This document shows positions 22,990 through 34,952 of a stretch of DNA of 64,000 bases, in pieces. The stretch comes from Synaphobranchus kaupii (taxonomy: Eukaryota > Chordata > Actinopteri > Anguilliformes > Synaphobranchidae). The notes below the pieces were generated by a model, which saw only the letters and a program-made list of their open reading frames with translations, made no database searches and was not told where the DNA came from. Position numbers and translations under genes: made by a program. Location: contig CM056388.1 in assembly GCA_029718625.1 (NCBI GenBank), positions 217,893 to 281,892 of the forward strand, in the 5' to 3' direction. Numbering within the stretch: the stretch's first letter is position 1; the number at the start of each line of letters is the position of its first letter.

Positions 22990-23919
22990 ATGGCTTCGTT
23001 TGATCCCTCAGTCTCTCCCATTCCTCGCTCGGTTTCTCCTTCCTCGCCATATTGGGCTATCTCTTGCCCGGTATGTGACATGTTTACCTATTCCTCCTTC
23101 TCCGCCACTAGTGGGAACTTTACTTGTGATAAGTGTAAATTAAATGCTAGGTTGACTGCGAAGATAGCCGAATTGGAATCTCGCATCCGTACCCTACATG
23201 AAATTAGAGAAACCGAAAAGTTCATAGAATCCTTCTCGGTTTCGGGTGCTCCAGCTAGCCCGTCCCCAACTAATGTTAGAAATTCGAAAATGCCTCTGCA
23301 GCAAGGTAACAGCAGGTGGATTACAGTTCGCGAACGTAGTCATAAACCACCGGTACTCCACCAACCACCAATTCGGGTTTCGAATAGGTTCTCTCCCCTG
23401 AGCAATGCACCTTCGGTAAAACCGGCTGAAAAAGCTTTGATAATCGGTGATTCTATTCTACGAAACGTAGAAATTGCGAGTCCAAAGACCGTAGTTCAGT
23501 GCATTCCTGGTGCTAGAGCGACCGACATAGAAGCAAATTTAAAAATGCTGGAAAAAACTAACCGTAAATTTTCTAGCATTATTATTCACGTCGGCGCAAA
23601 TGATGTCCGGTTGAAGCAATCGGAGATAACGAAAAGTAATTTTGAATCAGCATGTGAAGTAGCAAAACGGTTGTCTAACACTGTTATTTGCTCTGGCCCC
23701 ATTCCTTCTAGGCGTGGTGACGAAACTTATAGTAGACTAACGTCACTAAATCGTTGGCTATCTGAGTGGTGTCCCTCTAATAATATCGGCTATATAGATC
23801 ATTGGCACACTTTTTGGGGGACTAATCTTTTAAAAAGAGATGGTGTTCACCCCACGTGGGAGGGTTCAGCTCTTATCTCTAAAAAACTGGCCTATAGTCT
23901 TAGAAATTCAAGTCCCTGA
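22990..23919 (+). CDS. LINE ORF1 protein with SGNH esterase domain
   Basis: 309 residues, intact, ATG to TGA. Residues 26-49 hold two CxxC pairs (C26, C29, C46, C49), probably one zinc site. Residues 50-80 are charged and heptad-like, a likely short coiled coil. A proline- and serine-rich linker follows. From about residue 147 there is an SGNH/GDSL-type hydrolase fold: GDS with nucleophile S155, GxND with N204, and the C-terminal D284-x-x-H287 block (DGVHP), so the catalytic residues are all present. ORF1 proteins of this type in L2/CR1-group LINEs are thought to bind element RNA; the esterase substrate is not established. An intact ORF1 suggests a young insertion. It lies 210 bp upstream of the likely ORF2 start, in the same frame. 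Confidence 0.92.
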   Translation: MASFDPSVSPIPRSVSPSSPYWAISCPVCDMFTYSSFSATSGNFTCDKCKLNARLTAKIAELESRIRTLHEIRETEKFIESFSVSGAPASPSPTNVRNSKMPLQQGNSRWITVRERSHKPPVLHQPPIRVSNRFSPLSNAPSVKPAEKALIIGDSILRNVEIASPKTVVQCIPGARATDIEANLKMLEKTNRKFSSIIIHVGANDVRLKQSEITKSNFESACEVAKRLSNTVICSGPIPSRRGDETYSRLTSLNRWLSEWCPSNNIGYIDHWHTFWGTNLLKRDGVHPTWEGSALISKKLAYSLRNSSP

Positions 23920-24129
23920 CTAATTAGAGCCAAGGCCAGGAAGCAGAACTTCTTGTCTGCTTGTTCCCCAGAACCATCAGCTAGGGTTCACCCTTTAGAA
24001 ATTGAAACTGTGTCTGTCCCACGTATACAAAACCATGTCAAATCTCGCAAAAACCGTGAAGTTTGTTTTAATAATCTGATTAAGATTAAAACAAAACACA
24101 ATCCTATTAGCTCAAGTGATACTACTACC

Positions 24130-26985
24130 ATGAGAGTTGGCTTATTAAATATAAGATCCCTTAATTCCAAGGCAGCTCTTGTGAATGAATTAATCTCAGA
24201 CTGCTCTCTTGATATACTATGTTTAACTGAAACATGGCTGAAAGTGGATGAAAACTTTACATTAAATGAATCCTCTCCACCTGGGTTCATATATAGCCAA
24301 AACCCCCGTCTCTGTCGAAGAGGGGGTGGGGTTGCTGTTATTTATAAATCTGTCTTTCAGTCAATTCCAAAATTAGAGTATGCATTTGATTCATTTGAAG
24401 TGTTAGTTATGAACACTCAGCCAGCAGTGGTTGGTAGAAACCGCCCCTCCTCTCAGCCTATTTTACTTGTAACTGTCTATAGACCCTCCTGGCCCATATG
24501 CTGGCTTTATTCATGAATTTGCAGATTTTCTTTCTCATTTAGCTGTAAGTCATGACAAAGTGTTAATATTGGGTGATTTTAACCTGCATTTTGAAAATAC
24601 AGATGATCCTTTTACCTCAGCATTTACGGTCATTTTGGAATCAATTGGTTTCATTCAAAATGTTTTTGGCCCCACGCATTGTCATAGTCATACTTTAGAC
24701 CTGGTCTTAAGTCTTGGTATTGACATTGTTAATGTTAAAATTCACTCGCATAATCCTATTTTGTCTGACCATTTCCTCATTACTCTGCAGTTAAAATTAG
24801 CCCATTCTGTAGAATCTGAACTCAGAACGTATACAGGTCGCACTATCACTACCTCCACTACTGGAAACTTTATGCATGTACTACCTGATTACCTTGATTT
24901 AGACACTTCATCCAGCTCCCTGTCAACCAATGATCTGGCAGAGGAATTAGCTACTGCTCTACGCAAAACCCTTGAAGTAGTTGCTCCGTTAAAAAGCAAA
25001 AAAGTAATTGAGAAGAGGCTTGCCCCTTGGTACACCGACCACACGCGGGCTCTTAAACAAAAGTTTCGGCAGCTTGAACGCAAATGGCGTTCTACTAAAC
25101 TGCAGGTATTCCACTTGGCCTGGAAAGAGAGTCTTAGTGCCTATAAGCATGCTCTCTCCAATGCTAGGTCCTCTTACTTTTCAAAGCTTATACAAGAAAA
25201 TAAGACCAATCCCCGATTTCTATTCAGAACAGTTGCTGAACTAACTAATAATCATGCAACAACTAACCCTCAAATTCCAGTCTCATGTAGTAGTAATGAT
25301 TTCTCAAATTTCTTTAGTGGTAAAATTATTGAAATTAGGGAAAAGATCACACAAGTTAGTGACCATGGTTTTGACGATATAGAACTGCCTCCTAGACACA
25401 CTGAACGTCTTGAATCATTTACTCCAATACTTGAGAGCGAGCTAATTCAGTTAGTTTCTTCTTCAAAATCATCCACCTGTCTTCTAGACCCCATACCCAC
25501 AAAGTTATTGAAGGAGATATTGCCTATGCTCATCAAACCAATTATTCATTTAATTAACTCATCATTGCTATCGGGCCATGTTCCTACATCCTTTTAAATT
25601 GGCAGAAATCAAGCCACTACTTAAGAAACCAAATTTGGATCCCACTGTCCTGGCCAATTATAGACCCATTTCAAACCTCCCATTTTTATCAAAGATTCTT
25701 GAGAAATGTGTAGCGCAACAGCTTTCTTCATTTCTACATACTTATAATGTGTATGAGAGGTTTCAATCTGGGTTTAGGAAGCACCATAGCACCGAGACCG
25801 CCCTTGCCCTAGTAATGAATGACTTGTTCCTCTCTCTGGACTGTGGCTGTATTTCTATTCTTGTTTTACTTGACCTGAGCGCTGCCTTTGATACTATAGA
25901 CCATAATATTCTCCTCTGCAGGTTAGAAAATTTAGTTGGTATTACCGGGCATGCTCTTATGTGGTTTAAATCCTATCTCTATGATAGATCCCAGTTTGTT
26001 AGGGTAAACAGTCAGTCCTCTGAACTTTCTAAGGTGAACTTTGGAGTACCACAAGGATCGGTCTTGGGTCCTCTGCTCTTTTCTCTTTACATGCTCCCTC
26101 TTGGGAACATTATAAGCAGACATGGTGTTAACTACCACTGCTACGCAGATGACACACAACTTTATATATCAGTTAAGCCAGGTGAAGTTGACCAGTTGTC
26201 TAAACTAGAGACCTGTCTCAAAGATGTAAAGGCCTGGATGACCCAAAATTTCCTCTTATTGAACTCAGATAAGACTGAGATATTAGTATTAGGTCCCAAA
26301 TCCCTTCGAGATAAATTCTTACAGCTTCCCTTAAATTTAGATTGCTTCTCTGTCTCCCCTAACAAGGTTGTTAAAAACCTTGGTGTAATTATTGATTCAG
26401 ATCTCTCCTTTCAGCCCCATATTAACAATATCACAAGAATGGCCTTCTTCCACCTGAGGAATATATCTAAATTAAGGAAGGTGTTGTCCCTGGAGGATGC
26501 TGAAAAAATGGTTCATGCCTTTGTAACCTCTCGACTAGGACTACTGCAATGCATTATTGTCTGGTTGCACTGGCTCAGCCCTGAATCGCCTCCAACTTGT
26601 ACAGAATGCAGCCGCTAGGGTTCTTACTAGAACCAAGAAATGGGAGCACATCAGCCCGGTGCTCAAAACTCTTCATTGGCTGCCTGTCAAATTCAGAATT
26701 GACTACAAGATTTTACTTCTAGCGTTTAAAGCTTTAAATGGCATGGCCCCTGAATATCTGAGTGACTTACTCATTCCTTACTGTCCTCCTAGATTACTTC
26801 GCTCTCAAAATGCTGGCTATTTGAAAATTCCTATTATATCTAAAATTACAATGGGTGGCAGAGCCTTCTCTTACAGAGCCCCTTTTTTATGGAATAATCT
26901 TCCCATGTATGTACGGGCTGCAGACACACTTTCTGTCTTTAAGTGTAGGCTAAAAACGTACCTCTTTAGTCAATCCTATAGTTAA
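24130..26985 (+). pseudogene. LINE ORF2: endonuclease and reverse transcriptase, three frameshifts
   Basis: About 951 codons. I chose the ATG at 24130 (MRVGLLNIRSLNSKA) because it begins the endonuclease fold; the frame is open a further 180 bp upstream. APE-type endonuclease: N7, E34 (CLTETWL), GGGVAVIY, GDFN near 24573 and SDHF near 24765. Reverse transcriptase: [49 protein letters not shown] and the catalytic YADD at 26142-26153. The C-terminal part (HWLPVKFRIDYK, LWNNLPMYVR) is typical of L2. The frame is broken by one extra base at each of three places: about 24488 (in CCCTCC), about 25594 (in TTTT) and about 26538 (in AGGA). All other coding sequence looks intact. The protein nicks target DNA and copies element RNA in place. 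Confidence 0.93.
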
Positions 26986-27403
26986 GGATGTCGGGGGGGG
27001 GGGGGGGGGGGGGGCTAACCTTCTCTTTTCCTCTCTCACCCTGAGCTGCAGATTACTCCGGCCCGTCCCCCTCTCACCCTGAGTTTGCAGACTGCTCCAG
27101 TTATGCCCCTCACCCTGAGTTTGCAGACTGCTTCGGACCCGTCCCCCCTTTGGTTTGGTTTATCCTCCCGACTTCACGCAACCGGAGTCCCAGATGCATC
27201 ACCCCGCCCCCTTTGAACTGATGATTGAACTGATGATTGAACTGATGATTGAACTGATTATTGAACTGACTATTACCATTCAGTCCACCTTTAGTCTAAA
27301 CCGGGCCGGCCAGCGAAGGATGGGCACCCCCTCTCTAGCCAGGTTCCTTCCGAGATTTCTTCCCACTGGGGAGTTTTTTCTCGCCACTGCTCAGTGTTTT
27401 TTT
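26986..27403 (+). other. LINE 3' untranslated region
   Basis: Contains a run of 22 G (26993-27014), three imperfect 35-38-bp repeats beginning CACCCTGAG and including GCAGA(C/T)T (about 27036-27148), and five copies of the 12-bp GAACTGATGATT type (27214-27273). It then carries the common fish L2-type segment TTCCGAGATTTCTTCCCACTGGGGAG (split here: TTCCGAGATTTC, then CACTGGGGAGTTTTTTCTCG). It stops at the N gap, so the true end is unseen. Confidence 0.75.
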
Positions 27404-27903
27404 NNNNNNNNNNNNNNNNNNNNNNNNNNNNNNNNNNNNNNNNNNNNNNNNNNNNNNNNNNNNNNNNNNNNNNNNNNNNNNNNNNNNNNNNNNNNNNNNN
27501 NNNNNNNNNNNNNNNNNNNNNNNNNNNNNNNNNNNNNNNNNNNNNNNNNNNNNNNNNNNNNNNNNNNNNNNNNNNNNNNNNNNNNNNNNNNNNNNNNNNN
27601 NNNNNNNNNNNNNNNNNNNNNNNNNNNNNNNNNNNNNNNNNNNNNNNNNNNNNNNNNNNNNNNNNNNNNNNNNNNNNNNNNNNNNNNNNNNNNNNNNNNN
27701 NNNNNNNNNNNNNNNNNNNNNNNNNNNNNNNNNNNNNNNNNNNNNNNNNNNNNNNNNNNNNNNNNNNNNNNNNNNNNNNNNNNNNNNNNNNNNNNNNNNN
27801 NNNNNNNNNNNNNNNNNNNNNNNNNNNNNNNNNNNNNNNNNNNNNNNNNNNNNNNNNNNNNNNNNNNNNNNNNNNNNNNNNNNNNNNNNNNNNNNNNNNN
27901 NNN
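27404..27903. other. Assembly gap of 500 N
   Basis: Exactly 500 N, probably a placeholder of unknown real size. The sequence to its right shows no LINE tail and no macrosatellite. Confidence 0.99.
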
Positions 27904-28044
27904 GGGTTTCCAGGTTTTACAAAGCACAGGGGTGTTATTTGTGTCTAAATTCTCGTCTGCATTTTCTACGCTACTGTCTCTATCGGGTGTACAATGTACC
28001 ATGGTCCCTCGATGCAGCTGTCTTCAAAAAGTACCCCAGACCTC

Positions 28045-28262
28045 CAGGAAATGCATGCACACACTCATTCAGTTACGGCACCACACTGTGGTGCACGGAT
28101 GAGCCTCGGATCGAATCCGGACCGTGCCAGTGCCGACTGTGGTCGATAGCTCCCACGCGCAGTTGGCATTTGCATCACCCAGGGAACGGGAGAGTTCAGT
28201 CGGATAGGGTTCCGTGTGCATTGCTATGTAGCGAACCCTGCTGGTTGATCAGGCATCCATAG
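28045..28262 (+). mobile_element. tRNA-derived SINE, degraded copy
   Basis: Pol III B-box-like GGATCGAATCC at 28108-28118, followed by GTGCCAGTGCCGACTGTGG...TTTGCATCACCCAGGG. The same body occurs in reverse orientation at 41060-41150 (TCAGTGCCCGCTGTGG...GCATCTCCCTAGGG), so the two are copies of one SINE family. The 3' part (GGTTCCGTGTGCATTG...TGATCAGGC) differs from the other copy. No target duplication found. Confidence 0.7.
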
Positions 28263-31182
28263 GAACTCTGGTGTTAGCGAGCTCCCTGTTCAGAAACAAA
28301 GGACCTATACCTTCACAGTGGGTATTTTGTTAAAATAAAAAAACTTGTCACCATACCATTGTGTGCTTGTGTACCACAGTTGCCTCAATATCCAGCTTTA
28401 TAAATGGCTAATTTGTAAATATTTCAACAACAAAAATGACCTTGGTCCACCATGCATATTAAACGATGATAATTCAAGGGTCAAGCACAATGGAGATCCG
28501 AGCTACAGTTTATATTGCACTATCAAGATCTGAGTATCGTAAATCCAACCAGCTAGAGCATAGAAAACAGTATTTTATTTATTTATTTGAGTGAGTGTTC
28601 TGTCATTTTGTTTGGGTTTGTTTGTGATGTGGAATCACTGGAGTCGAAGCTGACATATCACACAAGCTTGAAAATCCTTGTGTGGTACCGTGGGACTGGC
28701 TACTCTTTTGAAGCCACAAAATGTCACCGAATAAACAGAGTAAAATGAACGCTCGGTTTTGACAGCAGCTTCTTTTCTGTTGTGCCTCTGCCTCTGCCGA
28801 GCGTGTTTCCCCCTCGTGTTTCCATCTTTCTGTCACCAAGGCTTTCTCCTTTCACAGCGTTCTCTTTTGTTGTGGTTGCCCAGGAAAAATCTTTCTGGAA
28901 GCAGCTGCTTTGGAAGAGTTTGTTTTTCCCTGGCTGTTGACGGGTCGTATTTTAAGCTTAGCCCGTGACACCTGACACCTCGCCAGACAGCGAGACACAG
29001 CTCAGAGGTCCGCTCGAAAGTACGTGAGCAGTTGGCACACAGCTAGATATACCGTATGCTGTTAAGATCATGTATCATTTGTTTGACAAAAAACACTTGT
29101 TTGTAGTCAAACTAATAAAATGATTTGGTGATAAAATTGTATTGTGTGCCCTATGTTTTTAACGTTGCATTTTTTATGTAAAAGAACCATTTCAAGGAGT
29201 TCCTCTGAAAAGTCTGATATTGTACAGTCATAGAAGAGTTATCTTTTTTTATCTACGTTATGGCATAATTCGAAATATAAAATTACTGAATGTGCCCAAA
29301 CATCAGGTTTGGTTGTAATCATCAAAGTCACACACAGTCCCAGACAAATTGCAGACCAACACTGCCTAAGAGCATATATTTCTTCTTGTGAGTAACCTTG
29401 CATACCTCAAATTTACCTAATTTCTTTACCTTCAATCTATATAACCTTAAAAAACTTTGTATTATTATGGCGCCAAAAGGCATCATGCTAACATTTTTAT
29501 ATATTTTATAATCAGCTGTGAAAATGAGGTACACACATTTTGATAGCGGGAATTAAAATGGGGCTCATATGGTACTGTAGCAGTTCGACCTGGTGCTTGT
29601 CAGGTTGATGTATGCTGTTAGAAGAAAAAATGCTTAAATTTGAGAAGTGGCCGCGTGCAATCATGCTGGAGGTACAGTAGCATTCCTCAAACTCTGATAG
29701 ATGTGATTAAGATGAGCTCTTAAGGGACCCGCTGTCACTGGTTAGAGTAATGATCGCTTATAATGCAGGGTGCTGTAAATTGTATCTGTCCCCGGAAGAC
29801 ATCACATACAAGGCCCCCTCACGGTCAGTGTCCTTTAGTTTTGTCTCTGTCGCTTTGTCATGGCGGTCAGGAGCATGGAGAGAGAAGCGACGGACACTGT
29901 GGCCTGTCTTTCCAGGATACTTCTGTCAGACAACTCACCATTGAATTAAGCAGTATTTTATTGAGATTTAAGATGAAAGCAATTCTTTGGCGTCAAGCTC
30001 TGCCTCTTATCACTCCTTGTTTGCGTAACATTTTTGAGTATAAGCCAATAAAGATAATAGTGAGTAAACCACTGTAAACCCCCCCCCCCCCCCCCCCCTA
30101 TGAGAAGCAGAGCCCACAGGTGAATGTCTCGATGGTGGTGGGAGCGCAAAACCTTCCCTGAGAGGTATAACTGGAGAGTATGCAGGGAAAGCCAAGCATG
30201 TTAGCAACGGAGCACGACAGAGCGCATAGCGAACAGCAGGAGGACGATGGCAGATGTGTGAACAGGTAAGGTTAGGGATTTAAATAGCCCTCCCATTTGA
30301 GACGTAGCATCATGTGAGCCGACTCGAGTTTTGGTGCTTCTCGAGTTGTCTGGCCGAGCGAGCTTCGCAGGCTTCACACGTCATATCTTCAGAGATTGTT
30401 GAGTATTCTACGGTTGAATTGGTATTTATAAAACTTACATAAGCTTGTCATTGCATAGATATTATTAAAAAGTTTTTTTTTTAAAAAGAACTCAAAACTG
30501 TTAGCTATGTGCTGATGTACACGCATTGATCTTTGTATGAAACATAGCCAAGATTAGCTCTCTATGGTGAATATATGCATGAGTGTAATCCATTTGTACA
30601 ACGCCACTAGCCTGATAGAAAAGGAATTTCTATTTAAGCAAGGAGAATAGTGAGAGGTGTTTAATTAAAAATGCTTCAGATTGATTGTCTTGGCGGTGGC
30701 ATGACACGTTAGATTAAACCAGCTTGGCAGAAAACCGCATGTGCTTTGATTTTATTCCACATGCTTGGTACTCAGAAAGGAAAAGGACTGCTTTAATCTG
30801 AGGCAATATGCAAAAAAAACAAGTAACTGTCATGTGAGAGGACAGGGTGCTATCAATCATCATACCAAAGCATTGACATTGACAGTCCATTGCCTCTGAT
30901 GGCTTCATTGTGTCTTTAATGAAGTTAAGAGCAATTAGCAGTAGCTTAATGATTTTTTGTTTCTCCTACCGCATTAGAATTGATTATATTTTCTACAAAT
31001 GTTTCTTTTGGGCTGTTTGGGTGGGGTGTGTGATAAGAGTTTTGGGAAAACATGTTGGTAATTAATACTCCAGAGTTGTTTGTACATTATTTAGTCAGTG
31101 AAATACAAATTTGCTTGTGGCTAATTTAGTGGCTACATCCTGTTCAACATTTAAACTATTTGTTTTTTGATATCTATGAACC
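28263..31182. other. Non-coding sequence, nothing recognised
   Basis: About 2.9 kb of A+T-rich sequence. It includes a poly-C run of 20 at 30078-30097 and short ATTTATTT runs. Open frames are short and unlike known proteins. Confidence 0.6.
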
Positions 31183-31932
31183 CAGTGTTGTGCTACTTGA
31201 GTCCAGGGCTTGATTTTTATGACTGGTGACTTGACTTGGACTTGTCCATTTTTGAGTTGGACTCGTCTTGGACTTGCAGTATCTGACTGACTCAATTATA
31301 CACGTTGTCTAAAATTTATGCTTGTATAAATGAATGTGTTACACACATTCATTTATAATTGTATAAATGAACGTGTGTAAAATTTATAAACGTTGGTTTG
31401 CGTGTAAATTTACAATGGCTCTTCTCTTTTGAATGTACGCATTAATTACTGACTGTTCAATAAGACCTGTAGATTACTATAAAACGAGTTAACTGCCTGC
31501 TCTAAACTGTTGACATAGTTGACTGTTGACCTTTTTCATCTAAATTATTTAAATTCAATAATGAATAGTCCCCCGTGCTCTTTCTAATGTTTCTTCCAGA
31601 CTTTTGCAACGAAAACCATTTGTAGATTTGCATTTTATTACATACCACACTTATACAGACTGCATTATCAGATTCCATCATTAAAAAATAAATATTAATA
31701 TAATTTGGATTCTCTTCTCTTTTGTAATATTATATTTGAATTTCTCCATTATTGATAGTGGGAATTGTGACACGATTGTTACTTTATTCCCAACTTGGAT
31801 GTGGACTTGGGATTTGATTCCTGGTAACTTGAGATTCAACTTGGACTTGAGGATAAATGACTCAGACTTGATCTTGCAGTTGAGTACAGGTCACTTGAGA
31901 TTGTAATTGTAGCACACCCCAGACCACCACTG
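31183..31932. mobile_element. hAT-like non-autonomous element, diverged
   Basis: Ends CAGTG(TT)GTGCTACTTGAGTC and GTAGCACACCCCAGACCACCACTG form inverted termini of hAT type (CAGTG...CACTG plus a shared GTGCTAC block). Both inner flanks are rich in GACTTGG/GACTTGA motifs, a pattern known from dispersed fish repeats. No 8-bp target duplication matches, so the boundaries are tentative. Confidence 0.45.
31325..31357. repeat. Perfect 15-bp hairpin
   Basis: TATAAATGAATGTGT, three-base spacer TAC, then its exact reverse complement. It lies within the A+T-rich centre of the hAT-like element. Confidence 0.85.
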
Positions 31933-32168
31933 CCTTGAATACAACACTGCTGTGTCCAAAATACATTGGACCTGCCATCATTATCATTTTTGTTTCCAAT
32001 CTAGGTTTATGTTATTTCCAAATTTTTTTTTATCATGAATCATGATGCTTTTGGTATTGTTTGTTGACAGAAACTATAAGTTACTGAATTGGCCATCATA
32101 ATGCCTGAACTCCAGAATTGTGACCATGGTCTCATGCTTGGATGTTCCAGTGATGCGGTATATAGATA

Positions 32169-32353
<185 letters not shown>

Positions 32354-32891
32354 GTGTCATTGTGAATGCATGTAGGGCTCAGAGATGGAAGCCTCCTCCC
32401 TCTCCCTAGTTCTAGTCTATTCCGTACCCTTCAAGCTGTCCATGTCAGCCATAGTAAGCTAAGTATGACTCATGTTGTCTTTAGCACATTTTTGACTACC
32501 AATGGATTTTGGAAAAAAGCTGAAATATATTAGCACTGTGGCTCCGTAGAGTTTGCCATAGACTCAGTCAATCAGTGAAACCTTACTTCATAAAGCGCTC
32601 TTAACAAAAGCAACTGTCACAGGGTGCTTTACAGATAACACATTTAATATATCAGGTGTAGCTAACATGAAAGGGCAATTGTACAGTGACAATGGAGAAC
32701 AATCATCTAGAGTGATGGTATTAAAATATATATATATATATATATATAGGAACTATGCTGCTGAACAAAAGTATTTCGAGTGATACGGGCACTTTGAAGA
32801 TGCATGGTAGATTTGAGACACAAAAGAATTATATCAAATGTTTCTAAAGGCTTGGAACTTTATAAGAAATTACTTTTGTGTTACTTTGTTA
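32354..32891. other. Non-coding sequence, nothing recognised
   Basis: A (TA)n run lies at 32726-32748. The stretch around 32565-32690 (AGTCAATCAGTGAAACC...CACAGGGTGCTTTACAG) resembles the tail of dispersed fish repeats, but I cannot place it. Confidence 0.5.
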
Positions 32892-33350
32892 CACACACAC
32901 ACACACACACACACACATGCCTGCATACACACACACAAATACATATTACACACACATACACATGCCTGCATGCACACACACAAATACATATCACACACGC
33001 ACACATACACCACGCCTGCATACAAACACACAAATACATATTACACACACACACACACACACACATGCCTGCATACAAACACATGAATACATATTACACA
33101 CACACACACACACGCCTGCATACCAAACACACAAATACATATTACACACACACACACGCCTGCATACAAACACACAAATACATATTACACACACACACAC
33201 ACACACACACCTGCATACAAACACACAAATACATATTACACACACACACAGACGCACACAAACAGACGGACAAATATATACACACACACACACACAAACA
33301 CACACCGCAAATGCACTTTACACGCACGCACACACACACACACACAGTAC
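32892..33350 (+). repeat. CA-rich compound minisatellite
   Basis: (CA)n blocks alternate about eight times with a conserved segment GCCTGCATACAAACACACAA plus ATACATATTA. Unit length varies with the CA run. Long His/Thr-rich open frames here are by-products of the repeat. Confidence 0.95.
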
Positions 33351-34027
33351 GGACACAGTACCAGTAGCCTGGCCAGCGTGGAAACTGGAGCAAAGCCTGA
33401 TGGGTCTGTCCGGTCAGGCAGGACTAATAGAATCGAGCTGAGTGTCTACCCAGACTGGGGAGAGACGTAAGCGGGGAAATGGCACACGGGCATCAGCATC
33501 TGGCTGGAGAGATGATTCAGCGCGCAGATCAGTCATGTTCTCCCCCTCTGCACGCGGACCGCAGGTTGGGCGTGTGCTCAGGTGCGACCCGAGCGTGCCG
33601 GCCCCCTGTCCAGACGGTCCTCGGAGACCCGCCCTAGAGTAATGACCGCACATGGCCAATGTGACTGGATTACAACGGCTTAATCGAATCTCTGCCCGTT
33701 GCCCGCAAAAAAGCATACAGAGGCGGTAGGAGGCATTGAGAACTGTGGATCTGCCCATGTTATGCTATTACTGAGATGCTGAGTACAGATCTGGGCCCGG
33801 TCCTCATTAATAACGCAGCATGGTTTATGTGATTTTATTTTATTCTCCTTCACCACTGTGTAGGGGGAGGGGTAGAGTGGGACAGTGGAAAGAGGTGGAG
33901 AGAGGGAGGAGACTATGAGTGATGAACGTGTAACCCAAAGCAGAGAGCAGGAAGGCTCCTGGGGAGGAGACACTAGGGTTAATATGGGGGAATGAATGGC
34001 TTCTCAGTTTGTGTCACCTGTTGCCCG

Positions 34028-34100
34028 TGGGGGCAGGGGTGGGGGGGGGGCGGGGTGGGGCAGGGGGGGGGGCGGGGTGGGGCAGGGGCGGGGTGGGTGG
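34028..34100 (+). repeat. G-rich tract with quadruplex potential
   Basis: About 73 bp of G runs of 3-12 separated by one- to three-base spacers (GGGGCAGGGG, GGCGGGGTGGGG twice). It meets the usual four-tract quadruplex pattern several times over. Confidence 0.85.
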
Positions 34101-34321
34101 ATACAAACCTCTGCAATCTGCTTTGATGGAGTCTGTGTGTGTAGCAGAACCCCAGTGTTGTACAGTAGCATTAATGAGCTGAATTCTAAACCAGGCAGCT
34201 GTGTTGTCATTACCTGTATTGACTGTATTGCTCTTGTGTCCATGAAAGAGAAGTAGAACTGCTTTATGCAAAAAATATAATACTGTTGTATACAGTAAAA
34301 TGGATGATACCTAAAAATACA

Positions 34322-34409
34322 TTTGGAAGTCGCCCTGGCCTGGATAAGGAAGGGGCCTTTGCCTGGCAAATGTCTACTGTAATAGGCAGGTGCCATGATC
34401 AGATTAAAG
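34322..34409 (+). repeat. SINE-tail-like fragment, inverted partner at 39640
   Basis: GGCCTGGATAAGG...GGCAAATGTCTACTGTAAT...GATCAGATTAAAGC is matched in reverse complement at 39640-39729. The core resembles the widespread fish SINE tail motif in which a sequence close to CTTATCCAGAGC precedes ACTTCCAAGT. Confidence 0.6.
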
Positions 34410-34680
34410 CTTTTTCCTGTCTGGGAGGGGTGATGTGCCAGGGAGGGAGTAGTGGAAACGACAGCCGTCTGGGCCAATCGGCAGTCAGTGGACACATGTC
34501 CATGTATTGACATACATTAGGTTTAAAACTTCATGTGTATAATTTACAAAGGATTTTCCAGGATCTTCAGTGGATATCAACAAACACTGTGGAGCTCGAC
34601 GCCTTCTGTCAGACTAAGCTCAGGCCTTGCGCTGTGGTGCTTCGTGCACTCCTAACGCACGTACTGCGTCACGTGACTTA

Positions 34681-34952
34681 CGCTGCAAAAACCATAGAGT
34701 AAGTCAATCTTAACAAATGTTTTAGCCTTATATGTAGACTTAAAATCGTATTTCTATTACTTTTGCTAAATAAGACCAAAAGATTGCCATTGAGGTGAGA
34801 TAGTTTTACTCATTTCAACATTTGCCAGTGGGGTAAGATCATTTCACTTGTCAAGCTCAATGTAACATAAAACAAGCTTATATTTTCTACTTGAGAGAAA
34901 AAAAATCTAATTTTACATCTCATTATAAGACTAAAACACTTTTTTTGCAGTG
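34681..34952. mobile_element. hAT-like MITE, copy A
   Basis: Begins CGCTGCAAAAA and ends TTTTTTTGCAGTG. The interior has TTAGCCTTATATGTAGACTT, TTGCTAAATAAGACC, TTTTACTCATTTCAA and TTTCACTTGTCAAGC. A second copy lies at 53825-54075 in the same orientation, with the same blocks in the same order. No transposase is present. Confidence 0.75.

Larger units (their letters stand above)
22236..27403 (+). mobile_element. L2/CR1-type LINE, near full length
   Basis: Non-LTR retrotransposon read left to right: a repeat-rich 5' region (22236-22989), ORF1 (22990-23919), ORF2 (24130-26985, three frameshifts) and a 3' untranslated region running into an assembly gap. Esterase-type ORF1, an APE-type endonuclease and an L2-like reverse transcriptase and C-terminus place it in the L2/CR1 group that is abundant in fish. 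It abuts the last macrosatellite unit. No target-site duplication can be tested, because the 3' end is hidden. Confidence 0.93.
33351..34680. other. Mostly unique non-coding sequence
   Basis: Includes a G+C-richer segment (33430-33640) without a convincing coding frame, a G-rich tract (34028-34100) and a SINE-tail-like fragment (34322-34409), listed separately. No exon recognised. Confidence 0.5.

Noticed and set aside
32804..33441. His/Thr-rich frames of up to 187 codons
   Set aside because: Products of the CA-rich compound repeat.
33430..33760. G+C-rich open frames suggesting an exon
   Set aside because: No conserved motif, no clear splice sites and similar-length frames on both strands.
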